Source: an uncultured Muribaculaceae bacterium (GTDB lineage: Bacteria; Bacteroidota; Bacteroidia; Bacteroidales; Muribaculaceae). From it: a DNA stretch of 33,937 bases. The translations under genes were made by a program, and so were the position numbers. The notes beneath the pieces are model-generated. The model was not told where the DNA came from and made no database searches. It was given only the letters and a program-made list of their open reading frames with translations. The stretch is from NCBI GenBank assembly GCA_910587425.1, contig CAJUKU010000020.1, positions 1-33,937 on the forward strand, read 5' to 3'. Shown here piece by piece: positions 32,218-33,937 of this stretch (position 1 is the first letter of the stretch; the number at the start of each line of letters is the position of its first letter).

Positions 32218-32709
32218 ATGATACGACGCCGTCTCACACCATTGCAGGCACTCCAGCGGCTCGAATCGCTCTGTTCACGCTCCGAACAGTGCGAAAGCGA
32301 GCTCTACACAAAACTCTCCCGCTGGGGCATATCGTCGGCGATGGCAGAGAAAATCATGGAGCGTCTACGCGCCGGACGCTACGTCGACGATGTCAGATTC
32401 GCACACGCGTTCGTCCGCGACAAATACCTGTTTCAACGATGGGGACGCATAAAGATCAGCGCAGCGTTGCGTCTGAAACGTATAGAATCCGATACCATAT
32501 CTGCGGCAATTGATGAGGAGATCGATGAGAGCACCTACCATGCCAACCTCATGGCATTGATACGCGCAAAAGTACGGCAGCTCGAACAACCGCGCAGCTA
32601 CGACAACCGCACACGCCTGCTCCGCTTCGCCGCAGGACGCGGATATGAGCCTGCCATTATAATAAAGACCCTCAACGATGATGCGACATGGGAAGAAACC
32701 GTCTGCTGA
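32218..32709 (+). CDS. recX: Regulatory protein RecX
   Basis: A 163-residue all-helical RecX-family protein that modulates RecA filaments. Three tandem three-helix repeats are visible: the first with RLESLCSRSEQCESELYTKL, the second with GRYVDDVRFAHAFVRDKYLF and RWGRIKISAALRLKRI, the third at the C-terminus with LLRFAAGRGYEPAIIIKTL. The ATG at 32218, two bases after the prmC stop, gives the normal length; the frame upstream overlaps prmC and does not fit. The 3' end overlaps comF by 22 bases. Confidence 0.92.
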   Translation: MIRRRLTPLQALQRLESLCSRSEQCESELYTKLSRWGISSAMAEKIMERLRAGRYVDDVRFAHAFVRDKYLFQRWGRIKISAALRLKRIESDTISAAIDEEIDESTYHANLMALIRAKVRQLEQPRSYDNRTRLLRFAAGRGYEPAIIIKTLNDDATWEETVC

Positions 32710-33419
32710 AATTCCTGCAATGGATCGGTGACTGCGTTGATGACCTGTCGGGGGTAATATTTCCGCATGTCTGCGAAGTCTGCGCCGGTACGCTTGTCAA
32801 AGGTGAAGACACCATCTGTCTGCAATGCCGGTATGAGATGCCACGCGTCCGGCTGCACCGCGAGGAGTTCAGCGAGATTCACAGGAGGCTTGCGGGACAC
32901 GCCGCTATCGATCGCGCGGCATCATGGTTCTATTATATCCGCGAAAGTCCGTATGCCCGCATGCTGCAGCGCGCCAAGTACAATTCGCGTCCTCAACTGG
33001 CACGCACACTCGGAGCTATGTATGCCGGTGAGATCCGGACTGATGGATTCTTCGACGGCATTGACATAATCCTTCCCGTAGCTATGCACAGGTGGAAGAA
33101 ACTGACACGCGGTTACAATCAGGCTGAGCGGATAGCGCAGGGAATCAGCGATGTTACCGGAATACCTGTTGCCACAAACCTCACCATGCCGCACCGGCAC
33201 CGCACGCAGACACGACGCCGCGCATACGAACGATGGCTCAACACGCGTGGAATCTTCCATGTAGACTCCCCTGCCGAACTACAGGACAAACACATCCTTC
33301 TTGTCGATGACATAATCACCACAGGCGCCACGCTTCACGCAGCCGCCGAGGCTATCCATAATGCAGCCCCCACAGCCCGCATAAGCGTAATCTCCCTCGG
33401 ACTCACCCACAGCTCCTGA
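32688..33419 (+). CDS. comF: ComF-family phosphoribosyltransferase-like protein
   Basis: A 243-residue ComF/GntX protein. The N-terminal zinc ribbon uses Cys29, 32, 44 and 47 (CEVC and CLQC). The C-terminal type I phosphoribosyltransferase domain has the PRPP loop HILLVDDIITTGATLHAAAE. Family stretches LPVAMHRWKKLTRGYNQAE and RRRAYERW are present. ComF is needed for DNA uptake in competent bacteria, but widespread members in Bacteroidales have no proven role. It overlaps recX by 22 bases, so the two must be coexpressed. Confidence 0.92.
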   Translation: MGRNRLLKFLQWIGDCVDDLSGVIFPHVCEVCAGTLVKGEDTICLQCRYEMPRVRLHREEFSEIHRRLAGHAAIDRAASWFYYIRESPYARMLQRAKYNSRPQLARTLGAMYAGEIRTDGFFDGIDIILPVAMHRWKKLTRGYNQAERIAQGISDVTGIPVATNLTMPHRHRTQTRRRAYERWLNTRGIFHVDSPAELQDKHILLVDDIITTGATLHAAAEAIHNAAPTARISVISLGLTHSS

Positions 33420-33536
33420 CTGATCCACCGCGACATATGCAAGTATATGCACCTGGTTTATGAGCCTAACTATTTTTCTACACATCCCCATCTTCTTGAG
33501 TTTTTCATAATATTTCTCACAGAAAGCATGAAAAGT

Positions 33537-33567
33537 TTTGTGGCTGACAGAAAAAGTTGTAACTTTG
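33537..33567 (+). promoter_or_regulatory. Promoter for rplU
   Basis: TTTG (33537-33540), 19 bases, TAACTTTG (33560-33567), a full consensus match. The L21 ATG is 90 bases downstream, giving a leader long enough for regulation. Confidence 0.85.
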
Positions 33568-33657
33568 CACACTGAAAATCCGAAACAGGCTCATGAAGCG
33601 ACTCATCAATGACTGGGTCCGCCTGACGGAGCAAACCCATCAAACTGTTTTATAACA

Positions 33658-33937
33658 ATGTACGCAATCGTTGAGATTCAAGGACAGCAGTTCAAGGCAG
33701 AGCCTGAAAAGTTCTTGTATGTTCACTATCTCGGAGAGGCTGTTAAAGAAGGCGACAAGGTTGAGTTCGACCGTGTTCTCCTCGCCGATGCCGACGGTGC
33801 AGTGAAAGTTGGCGCCCCCACCGTGGACGGAGCCAAAGTGGTTTGCGAGGTGCTCACGCCCCTCGTTAAAGGTGACAAGGTAATCGTCTTCAAGAAGAAA
33901 CGCCGCAAAGGCTATCGTCGCAAGAACGGTCACCGTC
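33658..33937 (+). CDS. rplU: Ribosomal protein L21, 3' end cut by the window edge
   Basis: The first 93 codons of L21, a protein of the 50S subunit that binds 23S rRNA. MYAIVEIQGQQFKAEPEKFL is the conserved start and the final visible FKKKRRKGYRRKNGHR is the typical rRNA-binding C-terminal motif, so only about 10-15 residues should be missing. A consensus promoter at 33537-33567 leaves a leader of about 85 bases, a common place for autoregulation. rpmA (L27) would be expected next, outside the window. Confidence 0.96.
   Translation, partial: MYAIVEIQGQQFKAEPEKFLYVHYLGEAVKEGDKVEFDRVLLADADGAVKVGAPTVDGAKVVCEVLTPLVKGDKVIVFKKKRRKGYRRKNGHR

Overview
The window looks like chromosome from a gut Bacteroidales, most likely Muribaculaceae (S24-7). 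This is inferred from three things. Promoters carry the Bacteroidetes -7 box TAnnTTTG, several with a TTTG or TTG about 19-20 bases upstream, and Shine-Dalgarno sites are scarce. Most genes are fairly GC-rich and their products have a Bacteroidales character: an UpxY antiterminator, WbsX, DUF4290, a GH20 hexosaminidase and NfnAB. No species can be named from sequence alone.

Positions 1-5973, the accessory part, are the upstream end of a capsule or exopolysaccharide locus read leftward. From upstream to downstream it holds a tyrosine recombinase, a 245-bp segment bounded by two 24-bp inverted repeats, an UpxY-family antiterminator, an unrecognised alanine-rich protein, a Wzx flippase, a WbsX-like enzyme and a sugar-transfer-type protein cut by the window edge. 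Inside the inverted repeats is a textbook promoter, TTTG-N20-TAACTTTG. In this assembly it points right, away from the capsule genes and into the 3' end of the recombinase gene on the opposite strand. The natural reading is a phase-variable capsule promoter captured in the OFF orientation, with its own local invertase. The cargo genes become AT-rich part-way through wzx, while the switch end matches the host-like GC-rich composition.

Positions 6000-22980 are ordinary chromosome in short operons. They include a fluoride channel divergent from queD-queE, an M48 protease beside a small membrane protein, nfnB-nfnA, a proline-rich lipoprotein, cdd overlapping a C69 dipeptidase, the GTPase EngB divergent from trmN6 and a CPBP protease, and lptB. 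They continue with a four-module flavin reductase-rubredoxin-rubrerythrin-rubredoxin fusion, a DASS carboxylate transporter, an OmpA-domain protein, a small acidic protein, rimM and a DUF4290 protein.

Positions 23190-26800 hold a secreted GH20 hexosaminidase, tRNA-Thr(CGU), a gene-poor stretch, tRNA-Gln(UUG) behind a long and apparently structured leader, and a flavodoxin. Positions 27030-33420 are a compact rightward run carA-carB-prmC-recX-comF, followed by the start of rplU (L21) with a near-consensus promoter.

The accessory novelty is the recombinase/invertible-promoter/UpxY switch and the unknown protein in the slot where Bacteroides carries UpxZ. No CRISPR array, insertion sequence or rRNA was seen.
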